A stretch of DNA of 60,797 bases from an uncultured Pirellulaceae bacterium. Its GTDB lineage: Bacteria > Planctomycetota > Planctomycetia > Pirellulales > Pirellulaceae. The position numbers were made by a program, and so were the translations under genes. Below are positions 36,543 through 45,780 of the stretch, in pieces. Numbering within the stretch: the first letter of the stretch is position 1; the number at the start of each line of letters is the position of its first letter. The notes under the pieces were generated by a model. That model saw only the letters and a program-made list of their open reading frames with translations, was not told the origin of the DNA and ran no database searches. The stretch spans positions 1 through 60,797 of the forward strand of contig CALCJM010000038.1 in assembly GCA_937967505.1 (NCBI GenBank), read 5' to 3'.

Positions 36543-37429
36543 AGTTGTTATCCTGTGTAAAACTCTAAAAATAGACTGAAAGGCAGTATGTTTACAAAGC
36601 AGCGGATTTCAAGCTACGAAACCACTACATTTCGCGCATTTTAGCACGCAAAAGGCCAAATGTCAACAATTCATGCTTGGCTTACTAAAAAAACCAAAAT
36701 AAAAAGAATATTTTACCTATGCATACTAATTCAGTTTTGAAATCTTAAAACCCAATCCCGAGATCGCATTGCTGCCAATGAAATCTCATCGAGAATACCC
36801 ACGTTATTTCCCCAAAATCTACGAGTTGCATGGCTAACCAAAGGAATGCGATTTTGCGGCGGCGGCCGATTCGGCTTCGATCTCGACCATTACCATCGGC
36901 CGAAGCTCCTCTACATGTTGAGCACTGTCGTCCGATGGAGTGAATGATCCAAAATAGAGCCTGCCAAAACCTCATCACCTGCATGAACTGATGCCTTCGC
37001 TGGCCACGAGCACACCCTCTAAGTTCATCTTTCGCAGAAACATTTTCTGGCTAGCGTCGAAGAGCTATCAAAGAAAATGGCCGCGTTTTTTCGATAAAGG
37101 TTAATGCTAAACATACACTAAACCGAAAAGGCGACGACCATGGATATATGTAACCCATTCTTGCCGATTCTGGCTCGCCTGTACTGAAAGCCTGCCAGAA
37201 ATGGAATGAACTCACGAATCCACGTTCCGGTTCCGCCACGCAAAGAGGAGCCGCGGACGACCGCGCGTTCTCGGCGAACGACTTGGCACGCCTGACGCCA
37301 ACGGACTACGACGAGCTGTCCGATAACAACACCCCGTGCGCTCGCTAGTCACTGGGCTTATACTACTGTATCAGTTTTAGCTTCAGCTACGCCGCTGATA
37401 CAAGACAAGGTAATGTAAACGTCAGTACA
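36543..37429. other. long intergenic stretch, possible decayed gene
   Basis: The first 200 bases are AT-rich and contain the promoter of the PEP-CTERM gene. Between about 37154 and 37348 a start-less plus-strand frame encodes VLKACQKWNELTNPRSGSAT and ends DELSDNNTPCAR before a stop. It may be the end of a lost gene, but I do not recognise it. Two minus-strand frames (36745-36984 and 37051-37239) have no support. No RNA gene was recognised. Confidence 0.4.
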
Positions 37430-37744
37430 TTAACAACCCCCAAGAAGCTGGAATACCATGCCATCAATTAATTCATCGACCATGATCTGGCACGATAGCC
37501 GACTGGTGCTGGTCGTGTTGCCCAAATGGCCCAGCGTATTTTTCTCCTCGCCAGTTTGCTCGTCAATCAGCTGACCTGCTACGATCTCGACGTGGCACGT
37601 TCCGCACCACGCTTGACCGCGACAATCGCCAATCTCCTCAAACAACTCATTTACGATCAGCTCCATCAAATTACGGTAACTGTGCCGTTGGAAACGAACC
37701 ACGTTCGATTCACCACGCTCATTGATTACCGTTATCGCGAGCAT
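37430..37744 (-). CDS. 2Fe-2S ferredoxin (adrenodoxin-like)
   Basis: This 104-residue ferredoxin has the cluster ligands CRGQAWCGTC (Cys41, Cys47, Cys50; C-x5-C-x2-C) and Cys85 in SRLSCQI. It transfers single electrons to oxygenases or other redox enzymes. It is the last gene of a leftward unit with a DUF3365 heme protein (18 bases upstream) and a Rieske protein. The redox partners nearby make it a plausible member of a short electron-transfer chain. No reductase gene lies next to it. Confidence 0.9.
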   Translation of the reverse strand: MLAITVINERGESNVVRFQRHSYRNLMELIVNELFEEIGDCRGQAWCGTCHVEIVAGQLIDEQTGEEKNTLGHLGNTTSTSRLSCQIMVDELIDGMVFQLLGGC

Positions 37745-37762
37745 ATCTATTATATCTACTTT

Positions 37763-38386
37763 CTACTTGCTCAACTCTGGATCCGGGGCTGATTTCGAAT
37801 CTGCGGCTGGTTCCTGATCTGCTTTGGGAGCCAGTTTACTCACAAGGGCTCCGTCGATCGGCAACACGTAAGTCAATGCTCCAATTGCGCCGCCCGCTGG
37901 TGCGTCGGCGTAGTTGTCGTGGCACATGATGCACTTCTCAAACACAACCGGAATCGGTGTGGCCACTCGAAGGTGTCGAACGCCGTCGCGCGTCTCGATT
38001 TTCTCAACCCAAGTCTCACCGGCAACCAGCTGCTTGATCGCGTTCTCTTCAAACTCGTCTTCAGCGACGTTTTCATCGTCGTAAGGTGATCCTGTCGCAT
38101 CGAGCAGCCGCACGCGATGCCAGCCTTTCTTCTCAGCTGACTCAAACAGCAGCTTGAACGCAGTACCTGCCGGGATTTCCTTTTTGTCAGTCACAAAGTT
38201 GTCGGTGATCGTGACGATGCCGCCCTTGTAAATGTCATCAAGCATACGGACCTCACGACGCGTTCTCTCAAGCATCAGATCTGTTTCCGTTTCCGCACTT
38301 TTCAAGGCGACCGTTGACGGTTCCTGGGCGTGGCACAATGGCAGGAATACCAAAACAGACAGGCAGATGATAATGTATCGAATCAT
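37763..38386 (-). CDS. DUF3365 (Tll0287-like) periplasmic heme protein
   Basis: This 207-residue exported protein has a signal peptide (1-20, MIRYIIICLSVLVFLPLCHA) and a DUF3365/Tll0287-like domain. The heme c site is ECIMCHDNY-type (CIMCH) near residue 155. The domain is PAS-like and occurs in redox or gas sensors and in stand-alone cytochromes. The C-terminal tail is Pro/Ala/Asp-rich. The ATG at 38386 is chosen because the signal peptide starts there. It lies 97 bases downstream of the Rieske gene. Confidence 0.85.
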   Translation of the reverse strand: MIRYIIICLSVLVFLPLCHAQEPSTVALKSAETETDLMLERTRREVRMLDDIYKGGIVTITDNFVTDKKEIPAGTAFKLLFESAEKKGWHRVRLLDATGSPYDDENVAEDEFEENAIKQLVAGETWVEKIETRDGVRHLRVATPIPVVFEKCIMCHDNYADAPAGGAIGALTYVLPIDGALVSKLAPKADQEPAADSKSAPDPELSK

Positions 38387-38483
38387 ATTTTTTTGTTTTC
38401 GGATAAAATAATGATAGTAGCTGAAAAAGGAACTGGTAATTGTTGCACAATCCACCGAATCAGTGTCACGCCATACCGGGAGT

Positions 38484-38807
38484 TTACGCGTCTTTAATCA
38501 CAACGTACACATCTCCGTCCTTCACGAACGCTTTGTGCGATGGAGTAGGACCGTTGGCTGGCGGGCCAAGATTCTCCCCGGTGCGAATGTCAAATTCGGC
38601 ACCATGCCAGGGGCACGTCACAATGCAGTCTTCGACGGATCCACCGGCAAGAGGACTGTCGGTGTGATCGCAGTTATCATCAAGGGCGTAGACTTCATCG
38701 CCCCGCCTGAAAATAACAATCGGTCGATCAGCTACCACCAAATCAACCATGTCGCCGTCATCAATCTCTTCAAGTGCCACTGCTTTATACGTGTTCTCTG
38801 TCGTCAT
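38484..38807 (-). CDS. Rieske 2Fe-2S ferredoxin
   Basis: This 107-residue Rieske protein has ligands Cys46-x-His48 in DDNCDHTDSPL and Cys65-x2-His68 in CPWHGAEF. Stand-alone Rieske proteins of this type are subunits of nitrite reductase (NirD-like) or dioxygenase ferredoxins. It is soluble and has no signal peptide. It is the first gene of the leftward unit and faces a globin gene across a 170-base region with palindromes. Confidence 0.92.
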   Translation of the reverse strand: MTTENTYKAVALEEIDDGDMVDLVVADRPIVIFRRGDEVYALDDNCDHTDSPLAGGSVEDCIVTCPWHGAEFDIRTGENLGPPANGPTPSHKAFVKDGDVYVVIKDA

Positions 38808-38873
38808 TTTATCTTATGCCTGTTGTTTTTTGGTGCACAGCAAAAACATACCATTGCCGACAAGGCAAAAACC

Positions 38874-38894
38874 AGATAACCTTATCGTTTATCT
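38874..38894. promoter_or_regulatory. AGATAA/TTATCT palindrome between Rieske and globin genes
   Basis: AGATAA and TTATCT flank a 9-base centre (CCTTATCGT), 67 bases upstream of the Rieske start and 84 bases upstream of the globin start. It is a candidate operator for divergent control. Confidence 0.35.
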
Positions 38895-38913
38895 TTATTT
38901 AAGCTGTTGTGAT

Positions 38914-38929
38914 GCGATTTGTCAATCGC
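38914..38929. promoter_or_regulatory. GCGATT-TGTC-AATCGC palindrome
   Basis: This is a perfect 6-bp palindrome with a 4-base centre, 49 bases before the globin ATG. The geometry matches FNR/CRP-type sites, but the bases are not a standard FNR box. It could be recognised by a nitrosative or oxygen sensor. Confidence 0.45.
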
Positions 38930-38977
38930 TATTAACTACCCTTGGCAGCGGGAATTTGTCATTAGAGAGGATTAATA

Positions 38978-39373
38978 ATGAGTGCCACTACCGTGCAAGC
39001 CAGTTTTAAAAGGTGTGAGCAAGCGGGTGATTTTGCCGAAGAGTTTTACTCAATTTTCCTTAATGCATCAACTGAAATCGCACCACTGTTTGCAAGCACC
39101 AACTTCGAAAGCCAACGTACGTTGCTGCGCGGCACGGTATTTATGATGGTGATGAAAGATATCGACGATCAACGCGCGCATGGCCATTTCGAAAAAATTG
39201 GCCAATCTCACGCGCGCGGACAGCTCAACATCAAACCCGAACTCTACGAAGTGTGGCTCGACAGTTTGTGTCAAACGGTAAAACAGCTGGATCCCGAATG
39301 GACGGAGGAGCTCGAAGAGCACTGGCGACAGAAAATGCGGCCAGCCATCGCGCTGATTACCTCCATGTACTAA
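38978..39373 (+). CDS. single-domain globin
   Basis: This 131-residue single-domain globin resembles the globin part of flavohemoglobins: VQASFKRCEQAGDFAEEFY, APLFASTNFESQRTLL, and FEKIGQSHARGQLNIKPELY with the proximal heme His at 78. It binds O2 or NO and would need an external reductase for NO dioxygenation, which the nearby ferredoxin and Rieske proteins could supply. It has an AGAGAGGA ribosome site. It is divergent from the redox unit. Confidence 0.9.
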   Translation: MSATTVQASFKRCEQAGDFAEEFYSIFLNASTEIAPLFASTNFESQRTLLRGTVFMMVMKDIDDQRAHGHFEKIGQSHARGQLNIKPELYEVWLDSLCQTVKQLDPEWTEELEEHWRQKMRPAIALITSMY

Positions 39374-39906
39374 AGTACTACTTTGTTTACACTGGTGAAA
39401 CTTCACGATAGGCCAGCGAGGGACGGGCGGCCAATACCATTGAAAATGCCGATCGCGCTTGACAGCTTCCATCGCCTTGATATAAACACTAAAATTCGAC
39501 GCTTTCGGGCGATTTGAATTGATTCGGCACGGGAATGTCCGGTGTAAAACCTGCCTGATCATGCGAGTCATCTGTGCAGGCAGCCGCGGCAAGAGGGCCT
39601 TGGAGATCCTCCAGAAATACTCTCAAATATTCGGGCGGCAGCGGTTAGCACGAGGCAGCCTCCGGTGTGGCACCACACCGAATAACTTGAGCTATCGTGC
39701 CAGAGTTTGGAATCCCGAAGTTATTTCAAAAATGCTCCATACCAAAGCGGCATAGAGCGGCCGCTGGCTCCGCTTGGCCGGACTATCTCCAAACGCATCA
39801 TTATCGGTTAGACATAGCTTGGACGATAATATGCCTGAAGGACGCTTTGGTGATTTGAGACATCGAAAAGACGGCGATGATCCCGCCCTGAAATCTGGAC
39901 TAGAAT
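39374..39906. other. intergenic, nothing assigned
   Basis: I see no supported gene, hairpin terminator or repeat here. A plus-strand frame at 39519-39755 is unsupported. The last ~100 bases probably hold the peroxiredoxin promoter. Confidence 0.4.
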
Positions 39907-40563
39907 ATGCAAAAACTTAGCGAACGCCTGACCCGTATCAAAGAGCGATTTGAAAGTAATTTGGCTCCCGGCTTTCTCAAGACGCTCAGCCGCGCAACGG
40001 ACAACCTTGTCAAATCGGGGATCGAAAACCGGGTATTGAAGGCAGGAGACGTGGCACCTATTTTTAGCCTACAGGATCAAAATGGGGAGATGAAAAGCTC
40101 CCGGGAGTTGCTTGAAAATGGTCCGTTGGTCGTCACGTTCTATCGTGGGTTCTGGTGCCCCATCTGCAATGCTGACCTTGCGCACTTACAGCACCTGGTC
40201 ACTGAAATTGAATCAATACCTGCCACACTGATCGCAATTTCCCCTGAAAAAAACGAGTATTCACGCAAGATCAAAAGCACACAAAAACTCTCGTTTGACT
40301 TGCTCTGGGACGAAGGCAATGTCGTTGCCGAACAGTTTGGCGTGAAGCACGTCCTGCCGAAGGATGTGATCGATGTCTATCGCGATGGTCTGAATTTCAA
40401 TCTGAAGCTCTACCACGGTGACAGCGAGTGGGCATTACCGATTCCGGCCCGGTTTCTGATCGATACGCAAGGAATCATCCGCTACGCCGAATCTTCTGCG
40501 GACCATACCCTGCGACCTGAACCTGATGATTTAATGCACGTATTAAAAGCGATTATGGCGTAG
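39907..40563 (+). CDS. AhpC/TSA peroxiredoxin-like protein
   Basis: This 218-residue thioredoxin-fold protein has a helical leader (1-45) and a peroxiredoxin-type active site, VVTFYRGFWCPICNADLAHL, with Cys84 and Cys87. The CPIC pattern and the surrounding FYRG fit the peroxiredoxin-like family that reduces peroxides. The C-terminal half (FLIDTQGIIRYAESSADHTLRPEPDD) carries the remainder of the fold. It overlaps nothing and precedes the bestrophin gene by 3 bases, so the two are one unit. Confidence 0.85.
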   Translation: MQKLSERLTRIKERFESNLAPGFLKTLSRATDNLVKSGIENRVLKAGDVAPIFSLQDQNGEMKSSRELLENGPLVVTFYRGFWCPICNADLAHLQHLVTEIESIPATLIAISPEKNEYSRKIKSTQKLSFDLLWDEGNVVAEQFGVKHVLPKDVIDVYRDGLNFNLKLYHGDSEWALPIPARFLIDTQGIIRYAESSADHTLRPEPDDLMHVLKAIMA

Positions 40564-40566
40564 ACG

Positions 40567-41628
40567 ATGCTAACGCGACACAACTACAAAATTAAAGAGA
40601 TGCTCTTGTGGACCCGCCGCGAGACACTCGTCTTCACCGTGATCGCATCTGGAGTTTGCACGCTTTACGTGCTTGCCGGGTTTTCGTTTCTGCGAGTGCC
40701 GTGGGCTCCAGTGGCTGCCATCGGAACTGCGGTCGCGTTCATCGTCGGCTTTCAAAACAATGCTGCGTATGGACGGATTTGGGAAGCGCGAAAAATTTGG
40801 GGTGGAGTCATCAATGTTTCGCGCTCCTTCGCCATGCAAGCCGTCGATATGATCTCCAACGCTCACGCGGCAGAACCCGCCAGCGATGCAGAACTGGCTC
40901 ATATCCGGCAGACAATCATCTACCGTCACATCGGTTGGTTGACTGCACTGCGCCACGCCATGCGACAGCCTCGTTCGTGGGAAGTTCTTCAGCATAACCG
41001 AACCAATCAGGAGTGGATCAAGGAATTGCATATCCCGGAGACAATCTTTACTGTGGAAGACGAGTTGTTTCACTACCTTTCGGACACCGAGTGGCATGTC
41101 GTGACCGAGCGTACCAATAAGCAATCGGCGGTGCTGTTCTTACAGTCCAATCACTTGCGTGAATTAAAGGAGCGCGGGTTGATTTGGGAGTTTGCATTCC
41201 TAGAAATGGAAAACTCATTAAAAGACCTGTTTGATCTACAGGGCAAATCAGAACGAATCAAGAACTTTCCCTATCCACGTCAGTACTCAACACTCAGCCA
41301 CTGGTTCGTGTGGATTTTCGTAGGCCTGCTGCCGTTGGCGGTAATCCCCGAATTTGACAAAGTAGGCATCCAGCTGACTGAATCGCACCCGCATTTTGGC
41401 CACTATTTCGTCTGGGCTTCGATCCCGTTTTGCGTTCTGATTTCATGGATTTTCCATACGATGGAACGTATCGGTCGCAGCGGTGAAAACCCTTTTGAGG
41501 GCTCAATGAATGATGTCCCGATCTCCACTATTTCGCGCGGGATTGAGATCGATCTGCGCGAATTGCTGGGGGAAGAACAGGACATGATTCCCAAACCACT
41601 GCCCGAAGTTTACAACGTCCAAATGTAG
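40567..41628 (+). CDS. bestrophin-family chloride/bicarbonate channel
   Basis: This 353-residue membrane protein belongs to the bestrophin family: RHNYKIKEMLLWTRR, then FVAAIGTAVAFIVGFQNNAAYGRI-type sequence (VGFQNNAAYGRIWEARK), and the second pair of helices at YSTLSHWFVWIFVGLLPLAV. Bestrophins form pentameric anion or cation channels. It starts 3 bases after the peroxiredoxin-like gene, which indicates co-transcription. A role in ion balance under oxidative stress is inferred. Confidence 0.88.
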   Translation: MLTRHNYKIKEMLLWTRRETLVFTVIASGVCTLYVLAGFSFLRVPWAPVAAIGTAVAFIVGFQNNAAYGRIWEARKIWGGVINVSRSFAMQAVDMISNAHAAEPASDAELAHIRQTIIYRHIGWLTALRHAMRQPRSWEVLQHNRTNQEWIKELHIPETIFTVEDELFHYLSDTEWHVVTERTNKQSAVLFLQSNHLRELKERGLIWEFAFLEMENSLKDLFDLQGKSERIKNFPYPRQYSTLSHWFVWIFVGLLPLAVIPEFDKVGIQLTESHPHFGHYFVWASIPFCVLISWIFHTMERIGRSGENPFEGSMNDVPISTISRGIEIDLRELLGEEQDMIPKPLPEVYNVQM

Positions 41629-41789
41629 TAAACCGAGTTGTTCAATAGCGATACTATCGGGGCAGAAAGCCTCACGCGAAGGCCCAAAGAAACGGTGGTA
41701 AAAAACTTTGCACCTCTGTATTTTTGCACCGTTGCGTGAGGTAGATTCCAAAGTTGTGATTTTAAACGCAAGTACAATGAGAGCCATTG

Positions 41790-42272
41790 CTAGTTGTGAC
41801 TTCGTCGCCATATCCCCCGGCTTTCGACATCCAAAGATTCGTTGAGACGATTCTCGTTCCACAGATCCCGCAGATCCCTGCGGTTGCTGAAATGCCTGAT
41901 TCGGTTTCGAACCTGAAATTCAGAGGTCTTCTCAAGCGCATTTGCATCCCTAGATTCGTCGGGGAAATGAATGTCTGTCAGCCTATCGGAATTTGCCATT
42001 TGTGCGACAGTCTCAGGTGTTAAGTTGATATTGGTGAGCAATACGACCCGTTTGGAAAAAAGAATGCGGTCACGACATTTTGTCAATTGTGCGCGCTGTT
42101 GAAGCGAGATTCGCCCAAGCCCCGCGCAGTCTATAATGGCCAACCGGATTCCTGTGGCAAGCAGAGCAGCAATGCAGGCGAAAAAATACTCGGCACTTGG
42201 CTGGTCGATTTCGCCACTAAGTTCCACGCGCACAAACCCACTGGTTTGTTGGGTAGTGATAAAGTCAATCAT
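41790..42272 (-). CDS. STAS-like domain protein
   Basis: This 160-residue protein has an N-terminal STAS/anti-sigma-antagonist-like fold (VELSGEIDQPSAEYFF, IRLAIIDCAGLGRIS, VVLLTNINLTPE). STAS proteins bind partner kinases or transporters through phosphorylation of a Ser in the fold, but the equivalent serine is unclear here. The C-terminal 60 residues are basic and Arg-rich (RNRIRHFSNRRDLRDLW). An AGGAG ribosome site lies 6 bases before the ATG. Confidence 0.6.
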   Translation of the reverse strand: MIDFITTQQTSGFVRVELSGEIDQPSAEYFFACIAALLATGIRLAIIDCAGLGRISLQQRAQLTKCRDRILFSKRVVLLTNINLTPETVAQMANSDRLTDIHFPDESRDANALEKTSEFQVRNRIRHFSNRRDLRDLWNENRLNESLDVESRGIWRRSHN

Positions 42273-42517
42273 CCGCCGCTCCTTTTAATAGTCGCTGGTC
42301 GCAAAAACTCTTGTCCCGGTGCCTTCAATAGAGACATTCGTGACCGACGACAAATGTGTGCCACAAAGAAGAAGCATGCAAGGATGGTACGATGGCAGAA
42401 AGGATGCCCATTTAACCAGAGTGTGCAACCACAATTGCTCACAAATTCGACTCCCGACAGCTCCAAGGCACGCTAGGCGACCAAAAAATTAAGCTCACCG
42501 GACAGATGCCCGTCAGG

Positions 42518-43693
42518 TCAGGACTTCAACGCGGCTTGAGCAACCGCATCGGCAACAATTTTGGCGACTTCTTTTTCCAACGGGGTTGGTAACAGTCGTT
42601 GTGCCGTCGGGGTAGCCACACTGGACGCTAGGGCGTGCGCTGCGGCAAGCTTCATTTGAGTTGTGATGACCGGCGCATGTGCGTCTAGCGCTCCCCGAAA
42701 GATGCCCGGAAATGCAAGAACATTATTAAGCTGATTTGGATAGTCACTCCTGCCGGTGGCGACGATCGCAGCACCCCCGCGATACGCATCTTCAGGCAAG
42801 ATTTCCGGAATGGGATTGGCCAAACCAAAAACAACCCCATTGGAATTCATTGACGCAACGTGTTCTTGGTCAAGCAAATTACCTTTGCTGACCCCGACAA
42901 AAACATCCTTACCACGAATCACTTCGGCCAGCTTGCCTGACTCGTTACGTCGATTGGTGAAACCCAGAAGTCCCTGTTTGGTCGCAGTGAGATCGGCACG
43001 GCCCGAATGGATAGCACCTTTGGAGTCACACACAATGACATTGCCGACGCTCAGACATTCGCCACCTAATTGTTCGGTGCACGTCAGAAGCTTTGCGATC
43101 GCAACACCAGCCGCTCCTGCTCCATTGATGACAACTTCAAAATCGGAGACTTGTTTACCCAGCACCCGGGCCGCATTCAATAGCCCGGCAAAGACGACAA
43201 TGGCCGTACCGTGCTGGTCATCGTGCATCACCGGAATGCCCAAATTCTGTAACTGTGCCTCAATTTCGAAGCAGCGCGGCGCGGCGATATCTTCCAAATT
43301 AACCGCTCCGAAAGTAGGCGCGATCATACGGACGGCTTGCACGATATCCTTCGTGTCGTTTGAGTCAATACAGATTGGCCAGGCATCGAGGCCGGCCAAC
43401 TCATGGAAAAGCAAAGCCTTGCCTTCCATAACGGGCAATGCAGCGACCGGGCCAATATCACCCAATCCCAGAACTGCTGACCCATCGGTAACGATGGCCA
43501 CCGAATTCCCCTTTGTTGTTAAATGCCTTGCTTCATTGGGGCAATGCGCGATTGCTTCGCTGGCTGCGGCTACCCCGGGGCTGTATGCAATCGACAGGTC
43601 ATCCAAGTTTTCCACTTTGAATTTACCGCGTATTCCGATCTTGCCGCGCGATTTTCGATGAAGTTCGAGACTGCGTTCGAAGTAGTCAGGCAC
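42518..43693 (-). CDS. NADP-type malic enzyme (short form)
   Basis: This 391-residue malic enzyme decarboxylates malate to pyruvate with NAD(P)H. Motifs seen are LSIAYSPGVA (catalytic Tyr), VTDGSAVLGLGDIGP, AVNLEDIAAPRCFEIE (metal site), MHDDQHGTAIV, and the Rossmann loop INGAGAAGVAI. It lacks the phosphotransacetylase domain of MaeB, so it is the single-domain form. The start is GTG at 43693. It faces no co-directional neighbour closely, so it is probably its own unit. Confidence 0.94.
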   Translation of the reverse strand: MPDYFERSLELHRKSRGKIGIRGKFKVENLDDLSIAYSPGVAAASEAIAHCPNEARHLTTKGNSVAIVTDGSAVLGLGDIGPVAALPVMEGKALLFHELAGLDAWPICIDSNDTKDIVQAVRMIAPTFGAVNLEDIAAPRCFEIEAQLQNLGIPVMHDDQHGTAIVVFAGLLNAARVLGKQVSDFEVVINGAGAAGVAIAKLLTCTEQLGGECLSVGNVIVCDSKGAIHSGRADLTATKQGLLGFTNRRNESGKLAEVIRGKDVFVGVSKGNLLDQEHVASMNSNGVVFGLANPIPEILPEDAYRGGAAIVATGRSDYPNQLNNVLAFPGIFRGALDAHAPVITTQMKLAAAHALASSVATPTAQRLLPTPLEKEVAKIVADAVAQAALKS

Positions 43694-43884
43694 AAAGCAC
43701 GCTCCGGGTTAAAAAATGTTCTTCCCGGATTTCACTCGCAGGTGGGAAGTCTTGGTGGGATTCACACCACTACATTCACAGAAAATGACCAACCTTGAGC
43801 CACGAAACGCCCTAAAGGCCCCGCATCAACAAATAAATGATCGTCAACATCGGGGCCAGTCGGTTGAAACTATTCAAGACTGTT

Positions 43885-45030
43885 TTAGTTCAGCGTCAGC
43901 GTGCGCACAAAGTCTCTCCCGGGGGCATGGCAACCAACGCAACTGGTATGCCCCAATCCTGCGGCAACAGGATTCTTGGTGTCAGTAACACTAAGGTTTT
44001 CGTACCACCACCAGCCATTCCCTTTGCCATCATCCTCTTTGCTCTTTACCGCCAGTGCCCACCCAATCAGCACGTTATCTTTGTGAAGCTCTTTCACCGC
44101 CAGCGACCCAACAGGATGCGTGTCATTACCCTGCTTCATGCTCTCGTCCAGTTTCTTGTTGTAGAACGTTCGCACATCACCGTGTACCGCCGGGCCGGAA
44201 CTGGACGGATGAACGGTGGAATCAGAAGCAAAGTTGGAGTACTTTTTCGCCACCAACCACTTGAAGACCTTCTCCTGATAACTCGCTTTCTTGTCAGAAT
44301 TCGCATCCATCGCTTCACCCATGGCTCCCATCGCAGCCTTCATGGCCTTGTCATCCATTTTGGCCTTTGACTGCATGTCGCCTTGCTGTTTTTGTTTCAT
44401 TACCTGCGGCATCGCCTCACGCAAAACGGGATAGTACTGCGTAAAGACGAAATCAGTCGCGGCACTGGACTGATGGCACGCGTTGCAGGACGCAGTAGGC
44501 ATCACTTTGGCGGTCATCTCATACTCGGCTTTGTGGCCGAAGCTAAAATAAACCCAACCGCCAGGTTCGTCTTTGAATCGTTTCGAATCCTTGAGAGCAA
44601 CCTCAAGCCCGTTGAAATCACCCATGAAATAGCCCTTGCCGCTGACGGCCGCCTTGGACCCCACCAGCACCAACTCTTTTGCAATCTGAGTGCCTTCCGG
44701 GAATTCGCCCGTTCGTTCAAATGTCGCAAAACTCTCCGGATCAATATAAACATTGTGGAATTCGGGAAATGCAGCCTTTCCGTCGTTCATATCATGCGGT
44801 GTCAGTGGCGTACCAATGTAAACCCATTTTCGCCAGCCAACCGGCCGAATAAGCTGTCCATCGTCTGTAAAGCGGGCCTGATAGCCATTGTCCGAACCGC
44901 GTTTCTGTGCAGCACTTGTCTGATTGCCGGATTTTCCCTGCATATCTGCCTGGTCTTGCGTAGCAACGTTGCTGGCCACGCCCGCCCCTAACAGCAAGCT
45001 TATCGAAACTATTGCGAAAACGATCTTCAT
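43885..45030 (-). CDS. exported cytochrome P460-like protein with two heme domains
   Basis: This 381-residue periplasmic protein has a signal peptide (1-22). The first cytochrome P460 domain is recognisable by WRKWVYIGTPLTPHDMNDG and AAFPEFHNVYIDPE, with heme site TASCNACHQ. A second, more diverged domain carries heme site TSCVGCHAPGRDFVRT. P460 cytochromes oxidise hydroxylamine or NO in the periplasm. A Lys- and Met-rich linker joins the two. The ATG at 45030 has AAGGTGA about 7 bases upstream. No ammonia monooxygenase is nearby. Confidence 0.85.
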   Translation of the reverse strand: MKIVFAIVSISLLLGAGVASNVATQDQADMQGKSGNQTSAAQKRGSDNGYQARFTDDGQLIRPVGWRKWVYIGTPLTPHDMNDGKAAFPEFHNVYIDPESFATFERTGEFPEGTQIAKELVLVGSKAAVSGKGYFMGDFNGLEVALKDSKRFKDEPGGWVYFSFGHKAEYEMTAKVMPTASCNACHQSSAATDFVFTQYYPVLREAMPQVMKQKQQGDMQSKAKMDDKAMKAAMGAMGEAMDANSDKKASYQEKVFKWLVAKKYSNFASDSTVHPSSSGPAVHGDVRTFYNKKLDESMKQGNDTHPVGSLAVKELHKDNVLIGWALAVKSKEDDGKGNGWWWYENLSVTDTKNPVAAGLGHTSCVGCHAPGRDFVRTLTLN

Positions 45031-45262
45031 TTGACTCACCTTGCCAATTCTTACGGATGGAACACATCAATCTGACGCCTCATTTATGAATCCGTATTTC
45101 CACCCACTGGTGTGCCAGCGTTTCTTAACCGTAGAGTGCAAAGGGGCAACAAAAACCGGGAAATTAAATTCAGGAATTTTTTGCCCGAGGACTCCAGAGG
45201 AGCGGTTGAGAAAAATTGAATCGGGTTGATTTTGACCTTGCCATTGGGCCGTCGCAATCAGG

Positions 45263-45769
45263 CTATTGCTCCATGGCTTGCCGCAACCAGGTTTTGGCGT
45301 AAGTCCAATCTCGTGACACGGTCCGCCGCGACAGTTCGAGCTCTTCAGCGACCTCGTCCTCTGTCATGCAAGCGAAAAAACGAAGCGTGACAATATTTGC
45401 AGCCCGTTCGTCGTGTTTGGCAAGTTCGTCAAGCGCATCGCTCAGTGCCACGATCTCCGGCAAAACAGCCTGCCCTTCGAAATCAATTTTCTCGGCATCC
45501 ACACGCTTCAAATTACCACCGTGCTTCTCCGTCGACTTCTTTCGCAGGTGATCAATAATGGCGTTCCGCATTGCATTTCGGACCGCACCGAAAAAGTGTG
45601 CCTGACTCTCCCAGCCATCCGATTTGGCCACTCTCAGGTACGCCTCGTGCACCAGTTCGGTGCCGAATAACGAATCGTTTTGGGTGAATCGTGACTTCGC
45701 AAAATTTTTCAACCGGTCGTAAACGACAGGTAGCATTTCCGAAGAGCTATTCATTGGTTTGTTACTCAT
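45263..45769 (-). CDS. ECF-type RNA polymerase sigma factor
   Basis: This 168-residue ECF sigma factor has region 2 (FGTELVHEAYLRVAKS and FFGAVRNAMRNAIIDHLRKK) and region 4 (IVTLRFFACMTEDEVAEELELSRRTVSRDW, a helix-turn-helix). The pattern is that of the ECF group common in planctomycetes and linked to Ser/Thr kinases. It directs RNA polymerase to specific promoters. It lies 11 bases downstream of the kinase gene on the same strand, so the kinase and sigma factor are co-transcribed and probably work together. Confidence 0.93.
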   Translation of the reverse strand: MSNKPMNSSSEMLPVVYDRLKNFAKSRFTQNDSLFGTELVHEAYLRVAKSDGWESQAHFFGAVRNAMRNAIIDHLRKKSTEKHGGNLKRVDAEKIDFEGQAVLPEIVALSDALDELAKHDERAANIVTLRFFACMTEDEVAEELELSRRTVSRDWTYAKTWLRQAMEQ

Positions 45770-45780
45770 AGAGATGTCTT

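Noticed and set aside
37154..37348. Start-less plus-strand frame with coding-like composition
   Set aside because: No start, no family match, and too short to call; mentioned in the gap entry only.
42756..43661. Long plus-strand ORF of 301 residues
   Set aside because: It lies fully inside the malic enzyme gene on the opposite strand, which has clear motifs.
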